A stretch of 39,134 nt of DNA from an uncultured Christensenella sp. (GCA_910578245.1 CAJTPC010000009.1:5120-44253), one strand, 5' to 3'. Numbered from the stretch's first letter, positions 17,293-23,730 are shown. Program-made: numbers and translations. The notes: generated from the sequence alone by a model not told the origin.

Positions 17293-17871
17293 TTAGTCAA
17301 GCGGAAAAGCTCCGTTTCCTATATCTGCGCCAAATATAACTCCGACTACTGCGAGAACAAATAAGAATATTACAAAGAGCAATAGAATTATGTCTTTATA
17401 GTTTACTTTTCTCTTAGTCTTTTTTCGGTGAGTTGTTTCTACTGCATTTTTGTAACTTACTATAATGTGATTTACAGTAAAAATTACGGCAAAAACTATA
17501 AGCGGTATATTTGTCAAGACTATACCGCTGAATAAAAAAATGCAAGAGGGAATTATTGAAAGCGATAATGCTTTTAGTTTTCCGCAACTATTCCAACATA
17601 TCACCCAAAATACAAGATATGCAAGGCATAAAGCGCCATTCACAGATAAATAGACTATAAGCGCATTATTAAACCAAAAATTGAAGTATGTGTACGGAAT
17701 ATTGAATATCATAAAAGCAAAACAGCCGTATCTACCTATCTGTTCCGCAATGATTACCGCCTTGTTATTGTAATTTGCCGAGGCGTCATCTTTATGCTTT
17801 ACAGCATAAATGATATTGGGAAGCATAATTATAGCCATAATAATAAGTCCGTAATAATTAAACCAATCCAT
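17293..17871 (-). CDS. Hypothetical multi-pass membrane protein
   Basis: A 192-residue protein with about six hydrophobic segments, starting MDWFNYYGLIIMAIIMLPNI. A basic loop (HRKKTKRKVNYKD) precedes the last helix. No catalytic motif or named family recognised. The start at 17871 is supported by a promoter whose -10 box TATAAT ends 6 bases before the ATG; no Shine-Dalgarno sequence is present, so the message is predicted to be leaderless. It converges with the symporter gene without a visible terminator between them. Confidence 0.7.
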   Translation of the reverse strand: MDWFNYYGLIIMAIIMLPNIIYAVKHKDDASANYNNKAVIIAEQIGRYGCFAFMIFNIPYTYFNFWFNNALIVYLSVNGALCLAYLVFWVICWNSCGKLKALSLSIIPSCIFLFSGIVLTNIPLIVFAVIFTVNHIIVSYKNAVETTHRKKTKRKVNYKDIILLLFVIFLFVLAVVGVIFGADIGNGAFPLD

Positions 17872-17877
17872 GAGATT

Positions 17878-17906
17878 ATTATATCAAAAGTATATGTTAT
17901 TTTCAA
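17878..17906 (-). promoter_or_regulatory. Promoter placing the transcript start at the ATG
   Basis: Minus strand TTGAAA, 17 bases, TATAAT, then six bases, then ATG. A start about 7 bases after the -10 would fall on the A of ATG. Confidence 0.75.
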
Positions 17907-17936
17907 GCGTATATATTTAAGAATTGAAATTACAAA

Positions 17937-17964
17937 AAATACGCATCTATCAAAATGCGTATTT
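17937..17964 (-). terminator. Terminator hairpin next to repeat R1
   Basis: AAATACGCAT and ATGCGTATTT form a 10-bp stem with an 8-base loop. On the minus strand it is followed by a T-run, so it ends transcripts from the truncated isochorismatase-family gene. Confidence 0.8.
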
Positions 17965-17966
17965 AT

Positions 17967-17985
17967 GTGGCGGAGCAGTGATAAC
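17967..17985 (+). repeat. Direct repeat R1 of the GAGCAGTGATAAC family
   Basis: Reads GTGGCGGAGCAGTGATAAC. It abuts the stop codon of the truncated minus-strand gene at 17986 and lies 2 bases from the terminator hairpin. Same orientation as R2-R5. Confidence 0.8.
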
Positions 17986-18408
17986 TTAGAATGTTTCAAT
18001 ACTACAACCATTTCGCTCATAGTAGTCTAACATTTCAGGAATTTTCTTTTTGTCATAACTTGTAATACAGTTTGATAGAACGTGAACTATAAAGCCGTTC
18101 TTTGCCATATTATAGCAAGTTGATTTTACGCAAGCAACTGCGTCCGCCCCTGCAACATAAAACTCTTTTATGCCGTTCTCACTTATAAAAGCGACAAATG
18201 CTTCACTTGTCAATGCGTTGCCCTTGCTTTTAACAAATATATTCTCCGACACAATTTTCATATCGGGTACTAATTCCGCGCCACGAGTGTCGGGCTTAAA
18301 GGTTCGAGTTCCTGCCGATAAATTGTTATGTTTGATATAGACAACGTGAATATCGTGAGCAACAGCCCAATCAATAGCAATGGCGCCACGTGATTTCTCA
18401 CAAAGTAC
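17986..18408 (-). pseudogene. Isochorismatase-family cysteine hydrolase, 5' end missing
   Basis: The reading frame carries most of an isochorismatase-like fold: HDIHVVYIKHN, TRGAELVPDMKIVSENIFVK (strand and the catalytic-Lys region), then FYVAGADAVACVKSTCYNMA with the nucleophile Cys of the ACV motif, and a C-terminal CITSYDKKKIPEMLDYY. The first strand with the catalytic Asp (usual VIDMQ-type motif) is absent. An ATG exists at 18447, but the codons from there to 18409 are the terminator hairpin attached to repeat R2. No ribosome binding site precedes it and two stops (TGA TAG) stand directly before it. I therefore read it as a remnant cut at its 5' end by the repeat-terminator junction. Substrate unknown. 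Confidence 0.7.
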
Positions 18409-18447
18409 AAAAAAATGACTGACAAGATAGCGGTTCTTATCAGTCAT
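18409..18447 (-). terminator. Terminator hairpin next to repeat R2
   Basis: ATGACTGA (18415-18422) pairs with TCAGTCAT (18440-18447) and AAGA (18424-18427) with TCTT (18435-18438), around a 7-base loop. On the minus strand seven Ts follow. It lies where the N-terminal codons of the isochorismatase-family gene should be. Confidence 0.8.
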
Positions 18448-18451
18448 CTAT

Positions 18452-18478
18452 CAGTGGAGCAGTGGTAACGTAAAACGA
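18452..18478 (+). repeat. Direct repeat R2 of the GAGCAGTGATAAC family
   Basis: The core GAGCAGTGGTAACG plus TAAAACGA (18457-18478) matches R3 (19301-19322) at 21 of 22 positions. The two copies are 844 bases apart and enclose the DUF3592-like gene. Confidence 0.85.
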
Positions 18479-18529
18479 ACAATGATTGGAATATAAACTT
18501 GAATATATCGTATTGACATTATGTTACCA

Positions 18530-18558
18530 TTGATTATTTACAAAACCTTTGTTATAAT
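18530..18558 (+). promoter_or_regulatory. Promoter of the DUF3592-like gene
   Basis: TTGATT, 17 bases, TATAAT, 35 bases before the ATG. Confidence 0.75.
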
Positions 18559-18593
18559 ATATTAAATAGTTAAAAGATAATAGGAGCGCCAAA

Positions 18594-19148
18594 ATGACAA
18601 GAAAGAAAAAAGAGTTTGTTAATATAATGAGACATAGCGTCGTTGGGATTCTTATCAAGATAGTTGGCGCTGGGTGTTTAACAGGATTTTTTGCAACTCT
18701 TGTAGTTGTTCTTATAGAAGGTTATGCGGAGGAGGCAAAGGCAGGATTATTTTTTGACACATATACTTTTTTTATTACTTTAGTATTAACGTTTTTCGCT
18801 GGAATAGGAATATTTATTTTTAGTTTGGGTATAAAGGATATTTACGATTGGATTATGTATGCTATCACCAAGAAGAAAGGAATAGACAAGATGGGCAAAA
18901 TTAATGGTTTCCAATCTATGGAAAAAGATGGACACACAACCGCAGGACATCACTTTCGGGGTACAATTTATTATTCAATAAATTTTGAATACGAGATTGA
19001 TGGAGAAAAAAAGGTAGGCAAGACGGATTATATATACTTGAAAGAAGAATGCAATTATTTGCTTACATTGTCTCAAGTAAAAATTAAGGTGTACAAGAAC
19101 AACATTGTTGTCAATGAGCGTTTTCGTCGTGAACTTTATCATGTGTAA
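18594..19148 (+). CDS. DUF3592-like membrane protein
   Basis: A 184-residue protein with two hydrophobic helices (about 18-42 and 56-82), then a soluble domain. That domain's pattern YYSINFEYEIDGEKKVGKTD followed by YLLTLSQVKIKVYKNN resembles DUF3592, a small beta domain often found on bacterial membrane proteins of unknown function. GGAG stands before the ATG and it has its own promoter. It is the only gene of the module bounded by repeats R2 and R3, and it faces the opposite way to its neighbours. Function unknown. Confidence 0.65.
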   Translation: MTRKKKEFVNIMRHSVVGILIKIVGAGCLTGFFATLVVVLIEGYAEEAKAGLFFDTYTFFITLVLTFFAGIGIFIFSLGIKDIYDWIMYAITKKKGIDKMGKINGFQSMEKDGHTTAGHHFRGTIYYSINFEYEIDGEKKVGKTDYIYLKEECNYLLTLSQVKIKVYKNNIVVNERFRRELYHV

Positions 19149-19246
19149 ATGAGGTATAGTAACTATCAAGAATTATTTTAGATATGAGAATCACTATATT
19201 TAAGAAATATTATGAAAATAGATGAATTTTCAGATAGACTATAAAT

Positions 19247-19296
19247 AAACAACCTAAAACTTAATACTTCAAAAGTGGTTCGTTTTGGTTGTTTTT
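19247..19296. terminator. Hairpin next to repeat R3
   Basis: AAACAACCTAAAAC (19247-19260) pairs with GTTTTGGTTGTTT (19282-19294), apart from one bulged T, with a 21-base loop and a TTTTT run on the plus strand. Probable terminator for the DUF3592-like gene; weaker on the minus strand. Confidence 0.6.
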
Positions 19297-19322
19297 GGTA
19301 GAGCAGTGATAACGTAAAACGA
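19297..19322 (+). repeat. Direct repeat R3 of the GAGCAGTGATAAC family
   Basis: Core GAGCAGTGATAACG plus TAAAACGA at 19301-19322. It ends 4 bases before the stop codon of the minus-strand dehydrogenase gene, matching the position of R1 at its gene. Confidence 0.85.
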
Positions 19323-19325
19323 TTT

Positions 19326-20156
19326 TTATTTTTTGTTAAACTCTTTCATGTGAGTTGTGCTTCCGCCGTCAACCAAGACGTCAACGCCTGCAAGATAACC
19401 GTTTCTCTCATCAGCAACAGATGCAATTGCAAAGCCAAGTTCTTCCGCTTCACCCATTCTATTTTCTGCTGTAAATGGAATTAGCATACCGCCGTCTTTT
19501 GCTTCAAGATTACCCATATCCGTTGCAATCAAGCCAGGGCTAAGAGAAACAACTCTAATACCATTTTTGCCATATTCAAATGCGCATTTTTTTGCGTACC
19601 AGCAAACAAAGTTTTTAGATATTGCATAAGAGAAACCGGACATAGCATACTCGCCTTTGGACTTTGCAAGACCGCTCATTTTAACAAGTTTTTTAACAAA
19701 CAATTCTTCATCGGTATCTGCAAGCGCATAAATTTTTGTCTTAATCAAAAACTTTGGCAAAACATAAGCAGAGTTTGAAGAAATATCACAAATAACGCTA
19801 CCTCTGTTCATAAGTTTAGAAAACTCTTCATTAACATAAACTGTTCCAAGAGAGTTTACGCGAATTATAGTTTCCGGTTTTGCCATTGCAGGCGAAAGAC
19901 CTGCTGAGTTGATAACATTTTTTATTTCACCAAGAGTTTTAGCGTACTCAGCAAGTTCTTTTACACTTTCACGATTAGAAGTGTCGCAGGTTTTTGCATA
20001 AGCAGTGTAGCCAAGAGCTTTAAGCTCTTCAACAGCTCCATCAAGTTTACTTTGAGTTCTTCCGGAAATAACAATGATTTTTTCTTTTGGCATGCACTTT
20101 GCAGTAGCAAGTCCCATACCGCTTCCACCACCGGTGATTACGCAAACATTAGCCAT
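19326..20156 (-). CDS. Short-chain dehydrogenase/reductase with an extended Ser-Tyr segment
   Basis: NAD(P)-dependent oxidoreductase of 276 residues. It has the TGGGSGMG dinucleotide loop (8-15), NSAG (83-86), a Ser at 127/128 and the catalytic Y177-A-I-S-K181. SPGLIATDM and a C-terminal VDVLVDGGSTT complete the classical SDR pattern. Ser and Tyr are about 50 residues apart instead of the usual dozen or so, so roughly 35 residues (about 135-172) are inserted. Some hydroxysteroid dehydrogenases have insertions here, but I cannot name the substrate. The start at 20156 has a GGAGGG site; an upstream ATG at 20282 would add an unlikely hydrophobic tail. It lies in the repeat-bounded region between R3 and R4. 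Confidence 0.85.
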   Translation of the reverse strand: MANVCVITGGGSGMGLATAKCMPKEKIIVISGRTQSKLDGAVEELKALGYTAYAKTCDTSNRESVKELAEYAKTLGEIKNVINSAGLSPAMAKPETIIRVNSLGTVYVNEEFSKLMNRGSVICDISSNSAYVLPKFLIKTKIYALADTDEELFVKKLVKMSGLAKSKGEYAMSGFSYAISKNFVCWYAKKCAFEYGKNGIRVVSLSPGLIATDMGNLEAKDGGMLIPFTAENRMGEAEELGFAIASVADERNGYLAGVDVLVDGGSTTHMKEFNKK

Positions 20157-20298
20157 AAAATTTTCCCTCCTAAGATTATAAATCTTTCCTATTAAAAGTA
20201 TAACATCTTCCAAATTCTCAGTCAATAAAAAAATTAAACTACACAATATCACAATTACCTTAATTGTGTAAAATAATTTCAAGTAAAAACCATTGATT

Positions 20299-20405
20299 GG
20301 TTGAAGTTATATCAACCTCCGCGCTATAAGCTATAGCATATCAGTTGATGGTGCTTGGCAATTTGCAAGACGGCAAATATGCCTCTGCTGAGAGGGCTAT
20401 ATTTG
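20299..20405. repeat. Densely palindromic intergenic element (MITE-like or structured RNA)
   Basis: Four dyads follow one another: GGTTGA/TCAACC (20299-20317), GCTATA/TATAGC (20323-20337) inside ATCAAC/GTTGAT (20311-20349), ATTTGC/GCAAAT (20361-20378), and CAAATAT/ATATTTG (20374-20405). No reading frame fits. It could be a small non-autonomous element or a folded RNA. It occupies the gap between the SDR gene and repeat R4. Confidence 0.5.
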
Positions 20406-20420
20406 ACCCCTAACATTCAG

Positions 20421-20461
20421 ACCACAAAAAAGACGCATTTCAAATGCGTCTTTTTTGTGGT
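20421..20461. terminator. Long perfect hairpin next to repeat R4
   Basis: Stem of about 19 bp, CCACAAAAAAGACGCATTT (20422-20440) with its exact complement (20442-20460). A-run and T-run make it a terminator in both directions. Its last bases overlap R4. Confidence 0.85.
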
Positions 20462-20474
20462 GGAGCAGTGATAA
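20457..20474 (+). repeat. Direct repeat R4 of the GAGCAGTGATAAC family
   Basis: Reads GTGGTGGAGCAGTGATAA, then diverges from the other copies (TCTACAAC). Confidence 0.8.
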
Positions 20475-20504
20475 TCTACAACAAATTGCATTTTGAGTTT
20501 TTTT

Positions 20505-20519
20505 GTGGCGGAATGATAA
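20505..20519 (+). repeat. Degenerate repeat R5
   Basis: After a T-run reads GTGGCGGAATGATAA, the R1 sequence with the central GCAG shortened. Probably a decayed copy. Confidence 0.5.
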
Positions 20520-20595
20520 AAACTTGTCATAAAACTATTGCCAATTTATTTTTTTGTTATATGATTTAGTTGAAATAATCATATTGAGGTGTATA

Positions 20596-20703
20596 ATGTT
20601 AGTAAATTGGTCTAATGATTGGATACAAATAGTTGATAACTTAAATGATGTAGTTATTGACGATTTTGATTATGAAAATGGAATACGTTTTTATCAGGGA
20701 TGA
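20596..20703 (+). CDS. Small acidic ORF of 35 residues
   Basis: MLVNWSNDWIQIVDNLNDVV followed by a short acidic tail ending in FYQG. It starts after TTGAGGTGT, a moderate ribosome binding site, and its TGA lies 4 bases before the ATG of the next gene, so the two may be translationally coupled. No family recognised. It might also be a leader peptide or a remnant. Confidence 0.45.
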   Translation: MLVNWSNDWIQIVDNLNDVVIDDFDYENGIRFYQG

Positions 20704-20707
20704 CATA

Positions 20708-21076
20708 ATGAAAATATTTGATAAAGTAAAAATTTTGGTGTCAAATCCAGAATACGAAAGAAATGGAATATTCAAAGGAATGGTGGGGACCATCATTGAG
20801 GCTCATATAAGATTTAGAAGTTTTCAAGTTGCATTTATAGATCCAAATCAAGTTGTTGACGAGAATGACGATTTTCTTGGACTTAGAGACGAAATAGTAG
20901 AGTATATACACGTCAAAGATATGGAAGTTGTGGAAGAGAGCGATTGCACGGATGAATTTTTATTCAACGATTTGCCAAATAAAGATATTCGTTGGTATTG
21001 CAAAGTCGAGGACGGCTTTATCAAAAATCTAAGAGGCGAGAAGCTAAATAAGATTGCTTATGATTACGATAGTTAG
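20708..21076 (+). CDS. DUF4926-like small beta-rich protein
   Basis: A 122-residue acidic protein beginning MKIFDKVKILVSNPEYERNG, then GMVGTIIEAH and FQVAFIDPN, a pattern like DUF4926 (a short SH3-like barrel domain seen in stand-alone proteins near toxin/immunity clusters). The C-terminal half continues with DIRWYCKVEDGFIKNLRGEK. A farther in-frame TTG at 20657 is less likely, since AGGGATG stands before the 20708 ATG. Immunity function is only a possibility; no toxin gene is visible nearby. Confidence 0.6.
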   Translation: MKIFDKVKILVSNPEYERNGIFKGMVGTIIEAHIRFRSFQVAFIDPNQVVDENDDFLGLRDEIVEYIHVKDMEVVEESDCTDEFLFNDLPNKDIRWYCKVEDGFIKNLRGEKLNKIAYDYDS

Positions 21077-21122
21077 AATGCAATAAATAATTTATTATTC
21101 ACATAATTCACCTATAATTACA

Positions 21123-21152
21123 AAGACCTAAAACGTATTCGTTTTAGGTCTT
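21123..21152. terminator. Bidirectional terminator between the DUF4926-like gene and tRNA-Val
   Basis: AAGACCTAAAAC-GTATTC-GTTTTAGGTCTT with A/T runs on both sides. Confidence 0.85.
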
Positions 21153-21159
21153 ATAATTT

Positions 21160-21235
21160 TGGTGGAAGTTATAGGGCTCGAACCTATGACCCTCTGCTTG
21201 TAAGGCAGATGCTCTCCCAACTGAGCTAAACTTCC
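21160..21235 (-). tRNA. tRNA-Val (anticodon UAC)
   Basis: Minus strand 76 bases: acceptor GGAAGTT/AACTTCC, D arm GCTCAGTTGGGAGAGC, anticodon loop CTTACAA (TAC), T loop GGTTCGAGCC, discriminator A and encoded CCA. Confidence 0.97.
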
Positions 21236-21254
21236 ATTTGCGGATTGCTTATTG

Positions 21255-21283
21255 ATTTTAGCATAATACATTAGTGATGTCAA
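21255..21283 (-). promoter_or_regulatory. Promoter of tRNA-Val
   Basis: Minus strand TTGACA, 17 bases, TAAAAT, 20 bases before the tRNA. Confidence 0.8.
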
Positions 21284-21351
21284 ACGATTTTTATTATTTT
21301 CTTGACAGTATACAAAAATTTTATTAAACTATAATTACTGAGGAGGGACCT

Positions 21352-21606
21352 ATGGTCAAAGCGTTGTTTGGAGTATTGATAGTTTTTCTTGTTGTTATCA
21401 TAGTGCTGACGTGCGTATGCTATTGGCTTTTCAATTATGCTACGCTGGAGAAACTTGGATACGCTGACGTTGAGATTGCAGAGGTCGAATTGCCCAACGG
21501 CGAAAAGGAATCTATATCTGCAAGAGATTTAGGTATTGAAAATATGACTGTGAAAGAACTGCTTAGGTGGTTTAAGGATAAGGTCGAAGCCGGGAAAACA
21601 CAATAA
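21352..21606 (+). CDS. Small single-pass membrane protein
   Basis: An 84-residue protein with one N-terminal hydrophobic helix (about 5-30, ALFGVLIVFLVVIIVLTCVC) and a charged domain of about 50 residues ending in MTVKELLRWFKDKVEAGK. No family recognised. GAGGAGGG precedes the ATG. TTGACA at 21302 begins a possible promoter, but the best TATAAT is 22 bases away and the 17-base partner is only TAAACT. A strong terminator follows. It is not in an operon. Confidence 0.65.
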   Translation: MVKALFGVLIVFLVVIIVLTCVCYWLFNYATLEKLGYADVEIAEVELPNGEKESISARDLGIENMTVKELLRWFKDKVEAGKTQ

Positions 21607-21611
21607 TTATA

Positions 21612-21646
21612 AAATAGACGGCGTAAAAATTATACGCCGTCTATTT
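21612..21646. terminator. Bidirectional terminator between convergent genes
   Basis: AAATAGACGGCGTA and TACGCCGTCTATTT form a 14-bp stem with flanking A and T runs. It serves both the small membrane protein gene and the kinase gene. Confidence 0.92.
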
Positions 21647-21649
21647 ATT

Positions 21650-22492
21650 TCATTTGTCGAGAGTTTTAGCTTGATTGAGAAGCGTAAGCAAATATGGAAT
21701 AGTCTTTTCAAATTTCAGACCGTACCAATGCTCTTTATCTTGAGAGGTAATCTCGATTGTTCTTTGAGTATATTTTATCGCAAGGTCAAGACTTTGAGAC
21801 AAGTCTAAATTGTTGGCGAGCGCGCCAACGAGAACTGACGCAAATACGTCGCCACTACCTAAGAAATCGCCTTTTACTTCTTGCGTGTCAATAAACTTGA
21901 CATTATCATTATCGTAGTACGCTAGGCGCATACCGTCTTGCATTCGTATTCCCGTAATGACAAAACGCTTTATGCCGGTTTTTGCAAGATGCCGGCATAT
22001 ACTCAATACGCTTTCCTTAGTTTGAATACGGGAGTATTCTGCTCCTGACAGTAAGCAAGCCTCGCTTAAGTTGGGCAGAGCTATATAGCTCTTTTTGCAT
22101 AACGTGGCAATACTTTCTACAAAGTCTTCTGTAATACCGTCATAGAATTGACCGTTTTCTGCCATGGCAGGGTCTACGATAAGTTGAGCGTCGGGGTAGA
22201 GTTTGCGCACTTCGTTCACGGCTTTTACAGTTTCGCTCGCGCCTAAGTAACCAAGATATATATAATCAAAGTTTAGTCCCAGTGACTTATAGTGATTTAC
22301 GGCAGGAATAACGTTGTCTTTTAAGTCAACGTATGTATATCCTTCAAATCCGCTTGTATGCGTCGAGAGCAGCGCAATTGGTAAGGAAATTGTTTCGATA
22401 CCCATTGCGGAGATTATCGGCAAAGCAACGCTAAGCGAGCACTGCCCAAATGACGAGTAGTCTTGAATTGTCAATACTTTGCAATCTTTCAT
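21650..22492 (-). CDS. Pyridoxal/pyridoxamine kinase family protein (PdxK/PdxY-like)
   Basis: A 280-residue ribokinase-fold protein. It starts MKDCKVLTIQDYSSFGQCSL, matching the vitamin-B6 kinase opening (QDhSsfGrcSL), has IALPNLSEACLLSG and the catalytic anion-hole motif GDFLGSGDVFASVL with the general-base Asp. It would phosphorylate B6 vitamers with ATP. The start at 22492 has a GGAG site; the longer frame runs into the upstream gene. It lies 10 bases after an ECF transporter subunit, and both are under an FMN riboswitch, which is unexpected for a B6 enzyme. Another small-molecule substrate is possible. Confidence 0.85.
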   Translation of the reverse strand: MKDCKVLTIQDYSSFGQCSLSVALPIISAMGIETISLPIALLSTHTSGFEGYTYVDLKDNVIPAVNHYKSLGLNFDYIYLGYLGASETVKAVNEVRKLYPDAQLIVDPAMAENGQFYDGITEDFVESIATLCKKSYIALPNLSEACLLSGAEYSRIQTKESVLSICRHLAKTGIKRFVITGIRMQDGMRLAYYDNDNVKFIDTQEVKGDFLGSGDVFASVLVGALANNLDLSQSLDLAIKYTQRTIEITSQDKEHWYGLKFEKTIPYLLTLLNQAKTLDK

Positions 22493-22502
22493 TGTATCTC
22501 CA

Positions 22503-23192
22503 TTAGAATTTATCATTGCCGTGCGCATTATTATTGTCTTGCATGTCTTGTTCTTTCGCATCGTCAAGAGTAGTCGCGTTTTCTGTTGAAGTTTGCTCTA
22601 CGACTACTTGCGGAGTGCGGTTGTATATCTTGTCAAATACTTTCTTGAGCTGACATGCGTACAGCAATACCGGCGCTACGATTGCGGAAATTGAGCCTTG
22701 CAAGATATTGAGAGGAAGGTTGACGATACCGCCAGTCCATTTATCTTCTGCGAGTAATAATCCCTCTGCAAGGAAGTATCCAAGCGCCATTTCCAAGCCT
22801 CCTACTATACAGCCCAAGCCAAAGAAGATAGCCTGCGGAACTTGTTTTTTCGTCATCTTAGCTATTACTTTGAATAAAAGTCCTGCTATAAGACCTTCTA
22901 AAGCCTTGATTACTAAAGTAAAAGGCGCGTAGGGGAAGTATCCCAAAATAACGTCGCCTAGCATTGCTCCCAACGCTCCGGTGATAAGAGCGGGTATGGG
23001 ACCTAACAGACATGCGGACATAAAGATTGGTATATCGCCAAAATTGTAATATCCACTACCTGTAGGATAGCGAACGCTTGCGAGTGTGAGAACGGTAGTC
23101 AATGCCGTCATCAGTGCGGTGAATACGATAAGTCGTATTCTTTTTGCTCTTTTGTTGTTGCCAGCGGATAAACGATATGATTTGTTATCCAT
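22503..23192 (-). CDS. ECF transporter S component (riboflavin or B6 vitamer)
   Basis: A 229-residue membrane protein with about six hydrophobic segments and the S-component pattern YYNFGDIPIFMSACLLGPIP, then GALGAMLGDVILGYFPYAPF and IKALEGLIAGLLF. This fits the PF07155-type family, whose members are assigned to riboflavin, pyridoxine or thiamine precursor. The S component binds the vitamin and works with a shared EcfA/A'/T module, not present here. The N-terminus is basic; the C-terminal 35 residues are polar and low in complexity. The start at 23192 has GGAGC before it. The FMN riboswitch argues for riboflavin (RibU role); the kinase downstream argues for B6. I cannot decide between them. 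Confidence 0.82.
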   Translation of the reverse strand: MDNKSYRLSAGNNKRAKRIRLIVFTALMTALTTVLTLASVRYPTGSGYYNFGDIPIFMSACLLGPIPALITGALGAMLGDVILGYFPYAPFTLVIKALEGLIAGLLFKVIAKMTKKQVPQAIFFGLGCIVGGLEMALGYFLAEGLLLAEDKWTGGIVNLPLNILQGSISAIVAPVLLYACQLKKVFDKIYNRTPQVVVEQTSTENATTLDDAKEQDMQDNNNAHGNDKF

Positions 23193-23258
23193 AAATTGCT
23201 CCTTTTTCGGGCAAAATGAAGCATCAAAATAAATGCAATAAAAGTTGCAATTAAATCT

Positions 23259-23382
23259 AATCTTTCCCATTCTGACTTTACAGGCGGTTACGGAATCTCA
23301 CCGTATCGGCTGTTGGGGCTGTTGGACTCGTTCGCTCAAAGGCGACATTACCACCGGTCAGCTTTACGCTTGCCCAAAGATT
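23259..23382 (-). promoter_or_regulatory. FMN riboswitch (RFN element)
   Basis: Minus strand. P1 is closed by AATCTTT (23376-23382) and AAAGATT (23259-23265). Inside are the conserved RFN blocks: GACCGGTGGTAATGTCGCC, then GAGCGAACGAG, then CGGTGAGATTCCGTAACCG, then GTAAAGTCAGAATGGG. The switch ends about 65 bases before the ECF gene start. In the family FMN binding lowers expression of riboflavin synthesis or uptake genes. Confidence 0.9.
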
Positions 23383-23393
23383 GTTTTTTCTTA

Positions 23394-23422
23394 ATAATAA
23401 CGCTACGTAGATTAGTTGTCAA
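23394..23422 (-). promoter_or_regulatory. Promoter of the FMN riboswitch operon
   Basis: Minus strand TTGACA, 17 bases, TATTAT. Transcription would start just ahead of the riboswitch P1 stem. Confidence 0.85.
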
Positions 23423-23513
23423 GCGCCTTTTCGAAATTCTTAGAAAAATTTTCACTCTAAATTTTTCAGCTTTCAAATTAATAATGTATAGAACCTATTT
23501 GTAATTTAAGTTG

Positions 23514-23542
23514 TTGACATTTTTTTAATAATAGTCAATAAT
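23514..23542 (+). promoter_or_regulatory. Promoter of tRNA-Arg
   Basis: TTGACA, 17 bases, AATAAT, 24 bases before the tRNA. Confidence 0.7.
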
Positions 23543-23565
23543 ATTTGTAGGTTATTTTAGTATAT

Positions 23566-23640
23566 GCATCTATAGTCTAATGGATAAAACGTCACCCTCC
23601 GACGGTGAAATTATGCGTTCGAGTCGCATTAGGTGCGCCA
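23566..23640 (+). tRNA. tRNA-Arg (anticodon CCG)
   Basis: 75 bases: acceptor GCATCTA/TAGGTGC, D arm AGTCTAATGGATAAAAC, anticodon stem TCACC/GGTGA around CTCCGAC (CCG), T arm TGCGTTCGAGTCGCA, discriminator G and encoded CCA. Confidence 0.95.
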
Positions 23641-23730
23641 AATTTCCACTTAAATTCGCCTTTTAGTAGGTGTACAACTTTTATTATTTGCAATATAATT
23701 TAATCGTAATAAAATCTTGGAGGGTGCAAA

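Noticed and set aside
19326..20282. Longer start of the SDR gene at 20282
   Set aside because: The extra 42 residues are hydrophobic and unlike SDR proteins, while GGAGGG stands at the proper distance from the ATG at 20156.
20457..20474. R4 read backwards as a tRNA 3' end (TGCTCCACCA)
   Set aside because: The last bases fit an acceptor end with CCA, but no T arm or anticodon arm precedes it and other copies break the CCA. Kept only as a possible clue to the origin of the repeats.
17937..20519. Classical integron attC array
   Set aside because: The repeats lack paired GTTRRRY/RYYYAAC core sites around the hairpins, and no integron integrase is present; only the layout is similar.
23313..23504. 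63-codon plus-strand frame over the riboswitch and promoter
   Set aside because: It runs antisense to the FMN riboswitch and the promoter of the ECF operon.
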